Origin: Nitrospirales bacterium
Lineage (GTDB): Bacteria; Nitrospirota; Nitrospiria; Nitrospirales; UBA8639
NCBI GenBank assembly: GCA_021604265.1
Contig: BQIY01000135.1
Location: 1-6,501 of the forward strand
DNA length: 6,501 bases
Reading direction: 5' to 3'
The translations under genes and the position numbers were made by a program. The notes beneath the pieces were generated by a model. It did not search any database, was not told the DNA's origin, and was given only the letters and a program-made list of their open reading frames with translations. Shown piece by piece: positions 6,289-6,501 of this stretch (position 1 is the stretch's first letter; each line of letters starts with the position of its first letter).

Positions 6289-6501
6289 TTAACTGCTTGT
6301 CCCCACACCAAGAATTTGGCCAAGATCGAGTATCATCAACAAACGTCCATTCACTCGACCAACACCCTTATGAAATTCAGCACTTCCTCCACGACCAGTA
6401 CTGGGAGGCGTCTCAATGAGACTTTCCGGTAACCGGAGAACTTCCTCTACAGAATCCACCACAAATCCAAGAACCGTTTTCTCAATCTCGACAACAATAA
6501 T
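6289..6501 (-). CDS. cheW: CheW-like chemotaxis coupling protein (partial, C-terminus only)
   Basis: The last 70 residues and stop of a protein whose start lies beyond the window edge. CheW links chemoreceptors to the histidine kinase CheA in the cytoplasmic signalling array. The visible part follows the C-terminal half of the CheW fold: TVLGFVVDSVEEVLRLPESLIETPP, then EFHKGVGRVNGRLLMILDLGQIL. These match the family pattern of a V-D-x-V-x-E-V strand, an I/L-x-x-P-P turn, the G-V-G/I-x-R core and a closing L-L/I-L-D-L strand. The reading frame is open to the edge. A CheA or CheV protein also contains a CheW-like domain, but the chain stops right after it, which suits a plain CheW best. It lies 19 bases upstream of motA. 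Confidence 0.85.
   Translation of the reverse strand: MIVVEIEKTVLGFVVDSVEEVLRLPESLIETPPSTGRGGSAEFHKGVGRVNGRLLMILDLGQILGVGTSS

Overview
This window is a stretch of flagellar and chemotaxis genes, all read from the minus strand (right to left). It encodes outer-membrane (L) and periplasmic (P) ring proteins, FlgH and FlgI, so the organism is a flagellated Gram-negative (diderm) bacterium. A near-consensus sigma-54 promoter lies in front of the rod and ring genes, as in bacteria with a sigma-54-dependent flagellar hierarchy. Base composition looks balanced, at about half G+C by eye. Taxonomy cannot be settled from the sequence. A non-enteric lineage fits (Nitrospirota or a gamma/deltaproteobacterium-like group), and Nitrospirota is only a weak guess.

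Layout in transcription order. (1) 6501-6289: the last 70 residues of a CheW-like chemotaxis coupling protein, cut by the window edge. (2) 6269-5508 and 5473-4730: a stator pair, motA then motB. In sequence style it resembles the MotC/MotD stator of pseudomonads, not enteric MotA/MotB. cheW, motA and motB are spaced by 19 and 34 bases and look co-transcribed from a promoter outside the window. (3) 4729-4397: a 333-base gap with no convincing gene. It holds the sigma-54 promoter and possible upstream activator sites. (4) 4396-128: flgF, flgG, flgA, flgH and flgI, the distal rod, the P-ring chaperone, the L ring and the P ring, tightly packed as one operon. (5) 127-1: a short spacer ending in a good ribosome binding site and the first codons of another gene, by position probably flgJ or another rod-binding protein.

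Together the second operon builds the distal rod (FlgF, FlgG) and its bushing. FlgI forms the P ring with help from the periplasmic chaperone FlgA, and FlgH forms the lipid-anchored L ring. The first operon supplies the torque-generating stator (MotA/MotB) and a receptor-kinase coupling protein (CheW). No mobile elements, tRNA/rRNA genes, CRISPR arrays or defence-like genes were seen. The content is orthodox; the points of interest are regulatory and start-site details and the stator type. I did not find an undescribed system here.
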